Positions 26,050 through 35,325 of a stretch of DNA of 64,000 nt are shown piece by piece (within the stretch, counting starts at the first letter, position 1; every line of letters begins with the position of its first letter). The notes under the pieces are model-generated. The model worked only from the letters and a program-made list of their open reading frames with translations, did no database searches and had not been told where the DNA came from. A program made the translations under genes and the position numbers. Source of the DNA: Campylobacter geochelonis (lineage in GTDB: Bacteria > Campylobacterota > Campylobacteria > Campylobacterales > Campylobacteraceae); contig NZ_CP053844.1 of the NCBI RefSeq assembly GCF_013201685.1, positions 806,001 through 870,000 of the forward strand, read 5' to 3'.

Positions 26050-27252
26050 ATGCAAAACAAAAATATAAAATTAGCCATTGTCCTAGTGACGTCGCTATTT
26101 TTCCTGTGGGGCTTGAGTTATGGTCTAGTTGATGTTATGAACAAAAACTTTCAAACACATCTAAATGTTACAAAGGCTGAGTCTGGATTTATCCAAGCTG
26201 CTTACTTTGGTGCTTACTTTGTCTTTGCTTTGCCTGCTGGTATGATAGCAAAAAGATATAGTTATAAAGTGGGTATCATCGTTGGGTTATTTTTATACGC
26301 TCTTGGTGCGCTTTTGATTGTTCCTGCTGCTAGTATGCAAAACTTTAGCTTCTTTTTGTTCGCTTTCTTTGTTCTAGCTTGCGGTTTAAGTGCGCTTGAA
26401 ACAAATGCAAACCCATATATCACAACTTTAGGCGATGAGAAAAACTCATCTTTTCGTATAAATGTAGCTCAAAGCTTTAACGGTGTTGGACAGTTTCTTG
26501 GGCCAATCATCGCAGGGCAACTTCTACTATCGTTTGCAGCAAGTAACGATATAGCGCACAATATGTCAAATATCTCTAAAATTTATGTATCAATCGCGAT
26601 AATCGTGCTTGTGATAATGGTGATTTTCGTTGTTGTTAAGATGCCTGATTCTGTTAAAACACAAGAGCAAATTCAAGCAGCAAGTGTAGATGATAAAAAG
26701 CTTTTTGAGCATAAAAACTTCACACTTGGCGTTGTTGCGCAGTTTTTATACATAGCAGCTCAAGTTAGTGCTGGAGCGTTTTTTATAAACTACGCGCTTG
26801 ATCACTGGAGTGGACTAACAGCAGAGCATGCAGCATACTTCTTCTCTATAGCATTAATAGCATTTATGCTAGGACGAATCGGAACAACTCCGTTGATGAA
26901 AATTTTCAAAGGACATACGATTTTAGGCGTTTATTCGCTTATTAATACAGTGCTTATCTTTTTGGTTTTTGCAGGTATCGAAAAAGTTTCAGTTATCGTG
27001 CTAATTGCTGTATTTTTCTTCATGTCGATTAGCTTCCCAACTATCTTTGCGCTTGCTCTTAGGGGCATGAGTGATAATCACGTAAAAACTGCAAGTTCAG
27101 TGCTTGTTATGAGTATCGTAGGTGGTGCGATAATGCCATATATCATGGGAAAAGTTGCTGATATATCCAATATCCAAACAGCGTATTTACTACTTGCACC
27201 TTGCTTTTTGTTTGTAGCATGGTATGCTTTTACGACAGAAAAAAGAGCTTAA
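26050..27252 (+). CDS. fucP: FucP-type sugar:proton symporter
   Basis: A 400-aa major facilitator with about 12 hydrophobic segments. The N-terminus SLFFLWGLSYGLVDVMNKNF and the motif LSALETNANPY with the conserved glutamate match L-fucose permease of E. coli. It should import L-fucose and possibly D-arabinose with a proton. It is flanked by 11-base gaps with AAAGGAT sites, so it belongs to the same operon. Confidence 0.9.
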   Translation: MQNKNIKLAIVLVTSLFFLWGLSYGLVDVMNKNFQTHLNVTKAESGFIQAAYFGAYFVFALPAGMIAKRYSYKVGIIVGLFLYALGALLIVPAASMQNFSFFLFAFFVLACGLSALETNANPYITTLGDEKNSSFRINVAQSFNGVGQFLGPIIAGQLLLSFAASNDIAHNMSNISKIYVSIAIIVLVIMVIFVVVKMPDSVKTQEQIQAASVDDKKLFEHKNFTLGVVAQFLYIAAQVSAGAFFINYALDHWSGLTAEHAAYFFSIALIAFMLGRIGTTPLMKIFKGHTILGVYSLINTVLIFLVFAGIEKVSVIVLIAVFFFMSISFPTIFALALRGMSDNHVKTASSVLVMSIVGGAIMPYIMGKVADISNIQTAYLLLAPCFLFVAWYAFTTEKRA

Positions 27253-27263
27253 AAGGATAGATT

Positions 27264-28367
27264 ATGCTAGAAGTTGTTGATAGCCATTTTCATATTTGGG
27301 ATTTAAATATCCTAAATTTACCATGGCTTGAATCATGCAAAGGTATTATCGATAAGAGTTTTGACTTAGATGATTTTGCTAAAGTTTATGGCAAATACGA
27401 CATCAAATTTAAAGGTGGCGTTTATATCGAGGTTGATTGTGATAACAGAGTTAAAGAAGATGAGCATATCTTTTCTTTAAACAGCCCGCTGATTTTAGCT
27501 AAGATTATGCGTGCAAAACTGTGCGAACATATGCGTTTGCCACTTGGAATCGCTGGAGTTAGAGAGCCGCTTCATATCGAAAGTAAGGAGCGTGGAAGAT
27601 GTTTAGAGCAAAGTTTTATCTCTGGACTTGAGATTTTGGCAAAAAGGGATTTGATATTTGAAAGTTGTAACCGTGTGTGTGAGCTTGAAGATATTTATAA
27701 CTCAATTTCGCAAGTAAAAGATGCAAAAGTTGTGCTTAACCATCTAGGAAATGTCGAAGTTTTAGATGAGAGTTATAAAAAAGCGATGAGAAAATTAGCT
27801 AGTTTGCCAAATTTATATCTAAAAGTTTCTGGCTTTAAAACGCATGATAAGAAATTCGCTAATGAGCTTTTGGAATTTGTTCGCGGTGAGTTTGATAGCT
27901 CAAAACTTTTGTATGCTTCAAACTTCCCTGTAGTGGAGCTTTATAGTAATTTTGATGAGCATTTTACTTTGCTAAGAGAGTTTTTTAACGATGATGTTGA
28001 TTTTTTTGCTAAAAATGCTAAAAAGCTTTATAAAATCAATCCTGTGCAAAAGTTTGCAAGTGTGATAAAACTACGACCAGAAAAGATAGACTACTACAGA
28101 CAACTGCACGCAAATCCGCACTCTGGTGTGAACGAGATGATAAAAAGATGCGGGATAACTAAGTATGAAATTTACTGGCGTGATGATATGCTCTTTTCGC
28201 TTATGGAATACAGTGGCGATGACTACGAATACGACATGGGCGTGATGGCAAAAGATCCAGCCACTCAAGCTTGGTGGCGAGAAACTGATCCGTGCCAAAC
28301 ACGCATACAAGGTGCTAGAAAAGATGAATGGTGGGCTGATATGAGCCTTGTTTATGAGTTAAAATAG
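27264..28367 (+). CDS. fusion of amidohydrolase-type lactonase and RhaM/FucM-type sugar mutarotase
   Basis: A 367-aa two-domain protein. Residues 1-259 are a COG3618-type amidohydrolase (VVDSHFHIWDLN metal site, GVYIEVDCD, VLNHLGN, LLYASNFPV) expected to open sugar lactones. Residues about 260-367 are a complete L-rhamnose mutarotase-like domain (KFASVIKLRPEKIDYYRQLH, IYWRDDMLFSLMEY, WWRETDPCQ, DEWWADMSLVYEL). In C. jejuni these are separate genes (Cj0487 and Cj0488). No stop or internal start separates them. It is the last gene of the operon. Confidence 0.88.
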   Translation: MLEVVDSHFHIWDLNILNLPWLESCKGIIDKSFDLDDFAKVYGKYDIKFKGGVYIEVDCDNRVKEDEHIFSLNSPLILAKIMRAKLCEHMRLPLGIAGVREPLHIESKERGRCLEQSFISGLEILAKRDLIFESCNRVCELEDIYNSISQVKDAKVVLNHLGNVEVLDESYKKAMRKLASLPNLYLKVSGFKTHDKKFANELLEFVRGEFDSSKLLYASNFPVVELYSNFDEHFTLLREFFNDDVDFFAKNAKKLYKINPVQKFASVIKLRPEKIDYYRQLHANPHSGVNEMIKRCGITKYEIYWRDDMLFSLMEYSGDDYEYDMGVMAKDPATQAWWRETDPCQTRIQGARKDEWWADMSLVYELK

Positions 28368-28615
28368 TTTTGTTAAAGTGAGTTTTTAGTTTAAAATTTA
28401 TCAAATTAGTTTATAAATAAAAGCGAGTTTGTGTAGTTAAACAGCTTTTGTGCCTAAATTTATGGGTTTAAAGCTTGTTTTAACTAGAGATTTTATCGCC
28501 CGCTTTGTCGGTCTGTGAGTCAAAGTTGATATAACTTTGGTTTTACAAGCGATTGTTTGTTAAGGTGGGCTTGTGCGAGAAGTTAAAGATTAGCTCGCTT
28601 TGTTTATAAACTAAA

Positions 28616-28665
28616 TATAGCTACGCACAAAGGCTATTTGTAAAAGTAGTCAAAGCGTAGCTATA
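28616..28665. repeat. 11-bp inverted repeat with nested stem
   Basis: Arms TATAGCTACGC and GCGTAGCTATA are perfect complements separated by 28 bases that contain a second short stem (ACAAA ... TTTGT). It could fold as a long hairpin in RNA. No adjacent T run marks it as a simple terminator. Confidence 0.5.
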
Positions 28666-28670
28666 AATTT

Positions 28671-28720
28671 GAAATAAATTTAAGACGCATTTTTCTAAAT
28701 TTAGCTTTTGATTGTTTAAA
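28671..28720 (+). repeat. 50-base direct repeat, copy 1
   Basis: Matches 29237-29286 at 46 of 50 positions, including the shared core CTTTTGATTGTTT. The two copies are 566 bases apart and flank a short membrane-protein frame on the minus strand. Confidence 0.7.
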
Positions 28721-29048
28721 AAGCCAATTTTGGTTTGAGTTGCGAATTTATTTGAGCTTGTTTATCTTAGTATATATCTTTGGTATATATTAAAATATAT
28801 TTAAAAATTTTTATCTTATTTTTATGTATTTTAAATTTTATCTTTTGCTAGATTTTCTTAATATTATTAAGCTAACTTGTGTATTTTAAATGATTTTATA
28901 CCTTTATATAATTTTTCAAAAACTACAAAATATACTCTTTAAGCTTAATCTTTCTTATGAAAAAAACAGAAATTTCCTCGTGGATAACGTTTTGTAACTA
29001 CTTAAGCAACGATATCTATCTTAAGTTTTGCGAATGCTTAATGAAATT

Positions 29049-29216
29049 TTAAAATTTTGACTTTTTATAAACCATCATTAGCGCTAAATATTGTAAATAG
29101 TCGCAAAAAATAGCAAAAGCGAAACCGCCATTAAGAATCAAAAGTGCTTCCAAATCCCACTTTATAATCGCTATCACCGCCACAACAAACAAAGTCGGTA
29201 AAATAATCCTATACAT
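29049..29216 (-). CDS. small membrane protein, 55 aa
   Basis: An ATG-started frame: MYRIILPTLFVVAVIAIIKW, then DLEALLILNG and a second hydrophobic half, ending in KKSKF. Two transmembrane segments are predicted by eye (about 4-19 and 22-49). Residue composition and codons look more gene-like than the surrounding spacer, but the ribosome site is poor (CTCTATGAAAA). It lies between the two direct repeats. It may be a genuine small protein or the remnant of a larger membrane protein. Confidence 0.45.
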   Translation of the reverse strand: MYRIILPTLFVVAVIAIIKWDLEALLILNGGFAFAIFCDYLQYLALMMVYKKSKF

Positions 29217-29548
29217 TTTTCATAGAGTAGATAAATGAATTAAATTTAAGACGCGTTTTTATAAATTTAGCTTTTGATTGTTTGAATTTAGATCGCTTGT
29301 TTCTTTTGTGCTTTTATCTATGACTGCTAATTTTGATTTTGTTGATTACAGAATTTGTTGTTTTGTTTAAATTTATTTGCTATTGCTAGTTTTTAAGTAA
29401 AGATTTTAAATTTGCCTTTAAAATTTATAGATAATTTTAGCTTTTTATACTTAAATTTAATTTCTCTATCTGTCTTAAACAGTACGGCTTATTTTTAAAA
29501 GCGTATTTTATATAAATTTTTATAAAAAATCTATTTTAAATTTACCTA
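29217..29548. other. gene-free stretch
   Basis: AT-rich spacer holding the second direct-repeat copy. No open frame with a ribosome site and no structured element was recognised beyond the repeat. Confidence 0.45.
29237..29286 (+). repeat. 50-base direct repeat, copy 2
   Basis: Second copy of the repeat at 28671-28720 (4 differences). Both contain TAAATTTAAGACGC followed by a T run and an AAATTTAG word. Confidence 0.7.
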
Positions 29549-30268
29549 TTATTTTATATTAGAAATTTCGACTATATTATCGTAACAAAGTCTAAATTTG
29601 CACCCATCTAAATCAAACTCAACATCATCATGAAAGTGTCCGAAATACCACTCTTTGGGTTTTGCTAAGAAAAATATATGTTCTAAAAATATGCTTGTGC
29701 TATCAATTTTAGATGAGTTAATACGATATTCAAGCCTAGAAATAGCAGAATTTGGCGCTGTATGAGATAAAACTATATCGATACTTTTACCATTTTTCAT
29801 AAAATTTTTAATATTTTTTATAGCATATTCTTTCTCATCTTCGCTTGGCATTTCTTGCTTCCACCAACTAAGATTTGGCGTTCTATGAGCCTTATCGATA
29901 CTTAACGCGCCGCCAAAGACAAAGATATTTTTCCCACAAATCTCATAAATTTCGCCTCTTTTTAACCAGTAGAGATTTTCGCCGCACACGCCGACAGTTC
30001 CTTTAAATTTAGACTCATTTTTAAAGCTAAAAAGTCTGTTAAAATTCTCATGATTTCCATCTATAAAAAGCACGGTAAATGGCAGTTTGGATATAGCTTC
30101 TAAGATATTTTTTTCCGCCTCATCGGCCTCATCTTTCCAAAATACTCCAAAATCTCCTAAAATGATAAAATAATCATCCTTGCTAAACTCCTTTGAAGAT
30201 ATAAATTTCTCATTTAAAAGCTTGTGAATTTCGTAGTTTCCATGTGTATCTCCACATAGATAAATCAT
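29549..30268 (-). CDS. calcineurin-like metallophosphoesterase
   Basis: A 239-aa protein with the metallophosphoesterase motifs in order: GDTHGN at 6-11, GDFGVFW near 39, DGNHENF near 70, an SHTAP motif and GHFHDD towards the end. Its substrate (phosphoprotein, nucleotide or RNA cap) is not evident. AAGGAAAA precedes the ATG. It is downstream of rpoD on the same strand but separated by a terminator. Confidence 0.85.
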   Translation of the reverse strand: MIYLCGDTHGNYEIHKLLNEKFISSKEFSKDDYFIILGDFGVFWKDEADEAEKNILEAISKLPFTVLFIDGNHENFNRLFSFKNESKFKGTVGVCGENLYWLKRGEIYEICGKNIFVFGGALSIDKAHRTPNLSWWKQEMPSEDEKEYAIKNIKNFMKNGKSIDIVLSHTAPNSAISRLEYRINSSKIDSTSIFLEHIFFLAKPKEWYFGHFHDDVEFDLDGCKFRLCYDNIVEISNIK

Positions 30269-30315
30269 GGTTTTTCCTTATAATAAAATTGATATGTTTA
30301 GATAATGAAAATAGC

Positions 30316-30346
30316 TAAATTTAGCCCCAAATTAGGGCTAAATTTA
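30316..30346 (-). terminator. terminator of rpoD
   Basis: Arms TAAATTTAGCCC and GGGCTAAATTTA form a 12-bp perfect stem with a 7-base loop, 14 bases after the rpoD stop. On the minus strand it is followed by GCTATTTTC, a short T run. Confidence 0.65.
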
Positions 30347-30360
30347 AAGCAAAGACTAAA

Positions 30361-32241
30361 TTAGCCTTCGATGTAGTTTTTAAGTTTTCTACCGACTTTT
30401 GGGTGTTTTAGTTTTTTTATCGCTGAGCTTTCGATTTGTCTTACGCGCTCTCTAGTTACATTTAGCTCTTTTCCTATCTCTTCAAGAGTTCTATCGCTCT
30501 CATCATCAAGAAGCCCAAAACGCATTCTAATAACCGCTTTTTCTCGCTCATTTAGCTGATCTAACACATCATCAATCTGCTCTTTTAAGTCGTTTTTAAG
30601 TATATGATCCATCGGTGAAAGTGAGCTTTTATCTTCAACAAAGTCTCCAAATTTACCATCATCTTCATTGCCGATTGGCGCTTCAAGGCTGATTGGCTCT
30701 TTTGTGATTTTGATAACTTGTTTTATCTTATCAACGCTTAGTCCGACTTCTTCTGCGATAACGTGGATATCAGGCTCTTTTCCCTCTTCTTGAAGGTATT
30801 TTCGGTTGATTTTACTGATACGATTTATTGTTTCAATCATGTGAATTGGGATTCTTATCGTTCTTGCTTGATCTGCGATTGCTCTGCTTATGGCTTGTCT
30901 TATCCACCACGTGGCGTAAGTTGAGAATTTATATCCCTTTTTATACTCGAATTTATCAACCGCTTTCATAAGACCGATGTTTCCTTCTTGTATAAGATCT
31001 AAAAACGGTAGCCCACGGTTAGTAAAGCGTTTTGCTATACTTACAACAAGCCGTAAGTTTGAGCGAGCCATTCTGCCTTTGGCATCATCGGAGATGTTTT
31101 TTCCGCGTTTGATTTGCTCTAAAATCTCTTTTAGTTTTTTTGGCTCCAAATCAAAGCTATCTTTGCTCGCTTCTTTTGTTTGAAAAAGCTTTTTTATATC
31201 CATATAAGTCGATACCATCGTAGCTTCAGGAACTCTTTCGATGATATTTTCTTTAGTAAGTTTAGTTATATCTTTTAAGATAGCTGCATGGTTTTTCTTA
31301 AGTTCTGGGCTAAAAAGTGGTAGTTTATACTCAAGTCTTTTAAGCTCTTTATCAAACTCGCTATCGCTTTTTAAGGCAGTTTCCATCGACTTAACGATTT
31401 CATTTATAAGCTTGCTTGTTGGTCCTAAGTCCATAAGTTTTTCTTTTAAAATTTTCTTTTTAAAAGCAAGGCTAAGTCTTGCAAAAAGTGCGTCCTCGCC
31501 ATCAGCTACAATCTCATCTTTGTTTTTACTAGCGTATTTCATCCAGTCTTTTTTAGCTTTTTCTAATGTTTTAAAGCTTTCGATGACTTTTAGCGTTCTT
31601 TTATCGTTTTTCTTAGGTGCTGGTTTTGCTTCGCCTTCCTCGCCCTCTTCATACTCTTCGATTTCATCTTCTTCTTCATCGATTTCATCTTCTTCGCCCT
31701 CATCATCAAAGCTTTTAAAAAGCTCTTTGACGCGACGCTCGCGGTTGATTAAAGGCTCTTTATAATCAAGTATAAAGTCTATCAAGTATGGAACAGAACA
31801 AAAAGCATCGATGATGATATCCTCTCCAAGCTCGATTTTTTTGCTGATTTCAACCTCTTCTTCTTTTGTTAGAAGTGGGATTTGTCCCATTTCGCGAAGA
31901 TACATTCTAACAGGGCTATCAGAGCGACTCCACTCTAACAAATCATTATCATTTGTTACATCAAACTCTTCATCTTGATTATCTTCTATAAATTTCTTAG
32001 CATCAGCCTCTTTTTTTCTAGCATCTTCTATGTTTCTTAGTTTTGCTATCTCGGCTGAAGAGATTAAATTTATGTTGTATTTATCTACTAAAGACTCGAT
32101 TTTTTTGACATTTGTAGCCGTTGGTGCTTTATCAAAAAGCTTTATAAGCCTTTCGTGTGTTACATAGCCTTTTTGGTTCTCTTTAAAAAGCTCTTCGACT
32201 TGAGAAAAAAATTCTTTAGTGGTAGGTTTTTTGGTAGACAT
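30361..32241 (-). CDS. rpoD: RNA polymerase primary sigma factor
   Basis: A 626-aa sigma-70. Region 1.1 is N-terminal; region 1.2 includes [18 protein letters not shown]; region 2 has [39 protein letters not shown] and [14 protein letters not shown]; region 4 ends in [20 protein letters not shown]. The non-conserved region holds an acidic run near 175-205 ([14 protein letters not shown]) followed by a P/A/K stretch. AAGGAG lies before the ATG. Confidence 0.97.
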   Translation of the reverse strand: MSTKKPTTKEFFSQVEELFKENQKGYVTHERLIKLFDKAPTATNVKKIESLVDKYNINLISSAEIAKLRNIEDARKKEADAKKFIEDNQDEEFDVTNDNDLLEWSRSDSPVRMYLREMGQIPLLTKEEEVEISKKIELGEDIIIDAFCSVPYLIDFILDYKEPLINRERRVKELFKSFDDEGEEDEIDEEEDEIEEYEEGEEGEAKPAPKKNDKRTLKVIESFKTLEKAKKDWMKYASKNKDEIVADGEDALFARLSLAFKKKILKEKLMDLGPTSKLINEIVKSMETALKSDSEFDKELKRLEYKLPLFSPELKKNHAAILKDITKLTKENIIERVPEATMVSTYMDIKKLFQTKEASKDSFDLEPKKLKEILEQIKRGKNISDDAKGRMARSNLRLVVSIAKRFTNRGLPFLDLIQEGNIGLMKAVDKFEYKKGYKFSTYATWWIRQAISRAIADQARTIRIPIHMIETINRISKINRKYLQEEGKEPDIHVIAEEVGLSVDKIKQVIKITKEPISLEAPIGNEDDGKFGDFVEDKSSLSPMDHILKNDLKEQIDDVLDQLNEREKAVIRMRFGLLDDESDRTLEEIGKELNVTRERVRQIESSAIKKLKHPKVGRKLKNYIEG

Positions 32242-32381
32242 TATGTGAAGCTCCTTTGCTCGTGTAAAAGGTATGTATTATACCCAAATTTTATTAATTT
32301 ATCATTAGAAAGGTTATAAAATCGAAATTTGACTCCATTTTTTCTTTTTGATAAAATAACGCAAATTTGAAAGGAAAGTGT

Positions 32382-32549
32382 ATGATTATAGCTCTTATTT
32401 TTTTGATTTTTGTAGCTATTATATTTGGAATTGATTATATATTTTTCTTTGATGTTGATATAAAAACTCCTGCTAAAAGTGAAATTTCTCGCGATGTGAA
32501 TAAGACAAATTCATCACAATATCTTAAAAATATTCTTATAAAAGAGTAA
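32382..32549 (+). CDS. small single-pass membrane protein
   Basis: A 55-aa protein starting at ATG 32382 (AAAGGAAAG just before it); the longer TTG-started frame at 32367 is less likely because it would run through that ribosome site. Residues 1-23 are hydrophobic (IALIFLIFVAIIFGIDYIFFF), followed by a polar tail. It ends two bases before the azlC start, so it is probably co-transcribed. Function unknown. Confidence 0.6.
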   Translation: MIIALIFLIFVAIIFGIDYIFFFDVDIKTPAKSEISRDVNKTNSSQYLKNILIKE

Positions 32550-32551
32550 AT

Positions 32552-33211
32552 TTGAGCTTTAAAACCATATTTAAATACACGATTCCAGTTATGTTAGGAT
32601 ACATTCCACTTGGCGCTGCTTACGCATTATTAGCCACGCAAATTGGGTTAAAAGAGTGGCAAATCGTGCTTATGAGTTTTGTTGTTTATGCTGGAAGTGG
32701 GCAGTTTTTGTTAGTTACTCTTTTTAGCGCTGGGGCTACTTTGGTTGAGATTTTTGTGGCGACTTTTTTACTAAATTTAAGACACATTTTTTACACAACA
32801 ACGCTTTTAGAAGATATTTTAAAACTCAAAAATAAATTTTATGTGATGTTTGCGCTAACTGATGAGAGTTTTGCGTTACTTAAAACACTTAAAATCGATG
32901 ATGAAAACAAAGATAAAACTTACTTTTATATCGTGTTTTTAAACCAAATTTATTGGATAGTTGGTACGATTTTAGGCATCGTTGTCGGTAAAAATTTGCA
33001 AATTGATTATAGTGGGATTGAGTTTTCTCTTGTTGCTTTGTTTGTCGTGCTTGCGATTGAGCTTTTTAAGAGTAACAAAAACTATAAAATTCTTTTTATT
33101 TCGCTATTTTTAGGCATTTTTGGAATGATATTTTTACCAGATAAATTTATGCTTATAACTACTTTAGTGATTGGTTTTATCATTCTTTTGGCGTTTAGGA
33201 AGAGCCTATGA
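32552..33211 (+). CDS. azlC: AzlC-type amino-acid exporter subunit
   Basis: A 219-aa membrane protein beginning at TTG. The family signatures GYIPLGAAYALLATQIGL, VYAGSGQFLLVTLFSAGA and LNLRHIFYTTTLL are clear. With AzlD it forms a branched-chain amino-acid exporter in characterised bacteria. It overlaps azlD by 4 bases (ATGA). Confidence 0.87.
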   Translation: MSFKTIFKYTIPVMLGYIPLGAAYALLATQIGLKEWQIVLMSFVVYAGSGQFLLVTLFSAGATLVEIFVATFLLNLRHIFYTTTLLEDILKLKNKFYVMFALTDESFALLKTLKIDDENKDKTYFYIVFLNQIYWIVGTILGIVVGKNLQIDYSGIEFSLVALFVVLAIELFKSNKNYKILFISLFLGIFGMIFLPDKFMLITTLVIGFIILLAFRKSL

Positions 33212-33567
33212 GTGAGATTTTAAATACTCAAATTCTAACTACAAGCTCATCACTTTTGATATTGCTAGCAATCTTTGTTGCTAGTTTGGCTACATTTTTA
33301 ACGCGCTCGTTGGCATATTTTTTCTTAAAAAACAGAAAAAACAGTCAGTGGCTTTTGTTTTTGCAAAAAAACAGCGGACTTTTTATCATGGTTGTTTTGG
33401 TCTTTTATGCGCTAAATGGGACAAGTTTTAGCGCTTATCCATACGGAGCGCCTGAAATTTTAGCTATTTTATTTGTCTTTTTATCGCATATTTTGTTTAA
33501 AAATCCGCTTTTAAGTATAGTTTTATCAACTATTTTTTATATGGTGATTATAAAATTTATTAACTAA
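33208..33567 (+). CDS. azlD: AzlD-type amino-acid exporter subunit
   Basis: A 119-aa protein with about four hydrophobic segments, partner of AzlC. The length, the ATFLTRSLAYFFL motif near the N-terminus and coupling to azlC support the call. It converges with the DUF4405-like gene, their 3' ends overlapping by 4 bases. Confidence 0.82.
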   Translation: MSEILNTQILTTSSSLLILLAIFVASLATFLTRSLAYFFLKNRKNSQWLLFLQKNSGLFIMVVLVFYALNGTSFSAYPYGAPEILAILFVFLSHILFKNPLLSIVLSTIFYMVIIKFIN

Positions 33568-34055
33568 TCTTTAGATAATCTTATAATCTCATTTATGATA
33601 ATTCTATCGTTTGAATTCGCGCTCTTAGCTATGTTTGCGATACTATTTTTATCTGTTAGAAGCTCGATATTTTTTGATTTTAAGCTTGTTTGAAGCTCTT
33701 TAAACTCAACATCATAAAGCGCAAGAACTTTATCTAAATTTACACTTAAAATTTGTTTATAAACTTGTTTTGAAGGATTTGGCTGTGTATTTTGTGGCAT
33801 AAAAAGAAAAACTGCACAAACAACGATAACAACGCCTATAAATGCAAATTTATATCCCTTAAAATAGTTCTTAAATGGTTTTAAATTTGAGATGATATGA
33901 AGCAGCGAAAAAACTACAAAAGCCATACCTAGAATTTCGTGAACTTCCTTTATAGTGGCTGATTTGATGCTAAAATACATTAACACGCCTGTGATGGCAA
34001 CTATGATAAAAGTGGCTATGGTTGGAGTTGTAGCATAAATCTGCTTGATTTTCAT
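33564..34055 (-). CDS. DUF4405-like membrane protein
   Basis: A 163-aa protein with three hydrophobic segments (about 10-30, 38-58, 66-88) and a charged periplasmic C-terminus. KEVHEILGMAFVVFSLLHIISNLKPF carries two histidines on helices as in the small cytochrome-like DUF4405 family, so heme binding is possible. It diverges from the LysE-like gene. Confidence 0.6.
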   Translation of the reverse strand: MKIKQIYATTPTIATFIIVAITGVLMYFSIKSATIKEVHEILGMAFVVFSLLHIISNLKPFKNYFKGYKFAFIGVVIVVCAVFLFMPQNTQPNPSKQVYKQILSVNLDKVLALYDVEFKELQTSLKSKNIELLTDKNSIANIAKSANSNDRIIINEIIRLSKD

Positions 34056-34192
34056 AAACTATCCTTTTTGATAAAATTGATTTGGTGAGTTTAGCGCTAT
34101 TTTGTGAAAGATTTGTGAAATAAATTTATTAAAATTAAAGTAAATTTACCATAAATTTAGTTAAAATTGCAGATATTTTTAAAAGGATTATT

Positions 34193-34789
34193 TTGGATTG
34201 GGTTTTGTTTATCACGACATTTTTGTTCGCGTCGTATCTGCCTGGCATTAATATGTCTTTAGCGCTTAGTTTATCTTTAAACATCGGCTATAAAAAGACC
34301 ATGTTTATGATACTTGGTGGAGTTTTTGGGCTTGGTTTTGTTAGTTTAGTTTGTGCTGTTGGAGTTGGAGCTCTTATCATAACAAAGCCAGAAATTTTTG
34401 AAATTTTAAAAGTGGTTGGCGGAATTTATATCTTGTTTTTATCTTATAAAATGTTTATGGCAAATTCTAAATTTAAAGATGTCAAAGCGGTAAAACCATT
34501 ATCAAATTTAGAGCTTTTTGTGCAAGGATTTATGACTTGCAACATCAACCCAAAGGCGTGGATATTTTTAGCGACACTTTTGCCGCCGTTTTTAGATAGA
34601 GAAAATCCTATAAATTTAAAGATGTTTATACTTATCTTTATCATCATGCTAATCGAGTTTTTATCATATAACACCTACGCGCTTGGCGGGCTTGCGTTTA
34701 AAAAGTTGATGTCAAAACATGTGCAAGTTGTTGAAAAAATTTCAGCGTTTTTGATGGGTGTGATTGGAATTTGGATAATTTTTGAGTAA
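34193..34789 (+). CDS. LysE-family amino-acid exporter
   Basis: A 198-aa membrane protein starting at TTG behind AAAAGGA. Features of LysE/RhtB: PGINMSLALSLSLNIGYKKTM near the N-terminus, VVGGIYILFLSYKMF and NINPKAWIFLATLLPPF. The substrate is unknown. It precedes leuD by 54 bases. Confidence 0.82.
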   Translation: MDWVLFITTFLFASYLPGINMSLALSLSLNIGYKKTMFMILGGVFGLGFVSLVCAVGVGALIITKPEIFEILKVVGGIYILFLSYKMFMANSKFKDVKAVKPLSNLELFVQGFMTCNINPKAWIFLATLLPPFLDRENPINLKMFILIFIIMLIEFLSYNTYALGGLAFKKLMSKHVQVVEKISAFLMGVIGIWIIFE

Positions 34790-34843
34790 GAATTTATATT
34801 ACTTTTGGTAAAATCCATTCAAAATTTGTTTTAAGGAAGAACT

Positions 34844-35320
34844 ATGGCAAAAGCATGGAAATTTAGCGATAACATCGATACAGATATCATCATAGCGGCT
34901 CGCTACTTAAGCACATCTGATGGTGAGATTTTGGCTCGTCATATTATGGAAGATGCGGATAAAGATTTTTATACAAAAATTTCAAAAGGCGACATTATCG
35001 TTGCTGGAGAAAACTTTGGTTGTGGAAGTAGTCGCGAACACGCTCCAATAGCGTTAAAAGCAGCTGGCATAAGTGCTGTGATAGCTAAAAGTTTTGCTAG
35101 AATTTTTTATAGAAATAGCTTTAACACTGGACTTTTGATTTTAGAATGTGCTAAAACAGATGAGATAAAAGAGGGTGATGAGTTAGAAATCGATGTAAAT
35201 AACGGCGTTATTAAAAATTTAAGCCAAAAAACAGAGTATAAATTTGAGCCAATTCCGCCATTTATGCAAGAGTTGTTAGATGCTGGCGGTTTGATGAACT
35301 ACGCTAAAAAAGCGATATAA
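34844..35320 (+). CDS. leuD: 3-isopropylmalate dehydratase, small subunit
   Basis: A 158-aa LeuD with [14 protein letters not shown] near the N-terminus and [18 protein letters not shown], the active-site loop. It pairs with LeuC, which is not in this window. leuB follows after 5 bases in the same pathway. Confidence 0.95.
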   Translation: MAKAWKFSDNIDTDIIIAARYLSTSDGEILARHIMEDADKDFYTKISKGDIIVAGENFGCGSSREHAPIALKAAGISAVIAKSFARIFYRNSFNTGLLILECAKTDEIKEGDELEIDVNNGVIKNLSQKTEYKFEPIPPFMQELLDAGGLMNYAKKAI

Positions 35321-35325
35321 GGAAG

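Larger units (their letters stand above)
28368..29048. other. gene-free stretch downstream of the sugar-acid operon
   Basis: About 680 bases without a supported gene. It contains an 11-bp inverted repeat TATAGCTACGC (28616-28626) / GCGTAGCTATA (28655-28665) with a nested ACAAA/TTTGT stem, and the first of two 50-base direct repeats (28671-28720). The short CAAAGTT-gatat-AACTTTG hairpin near 28513-28535, followed by GGTTTT, may terminate the operon. Confidence 0.45.

Noticed and set aside
28766-28795. Third copy of the GTATATAC operator after the sugar-acid operon
   Set aside because: The two GTATATA words are only 13 bases apart, the flanking palindromes are absent and no gene start follows.
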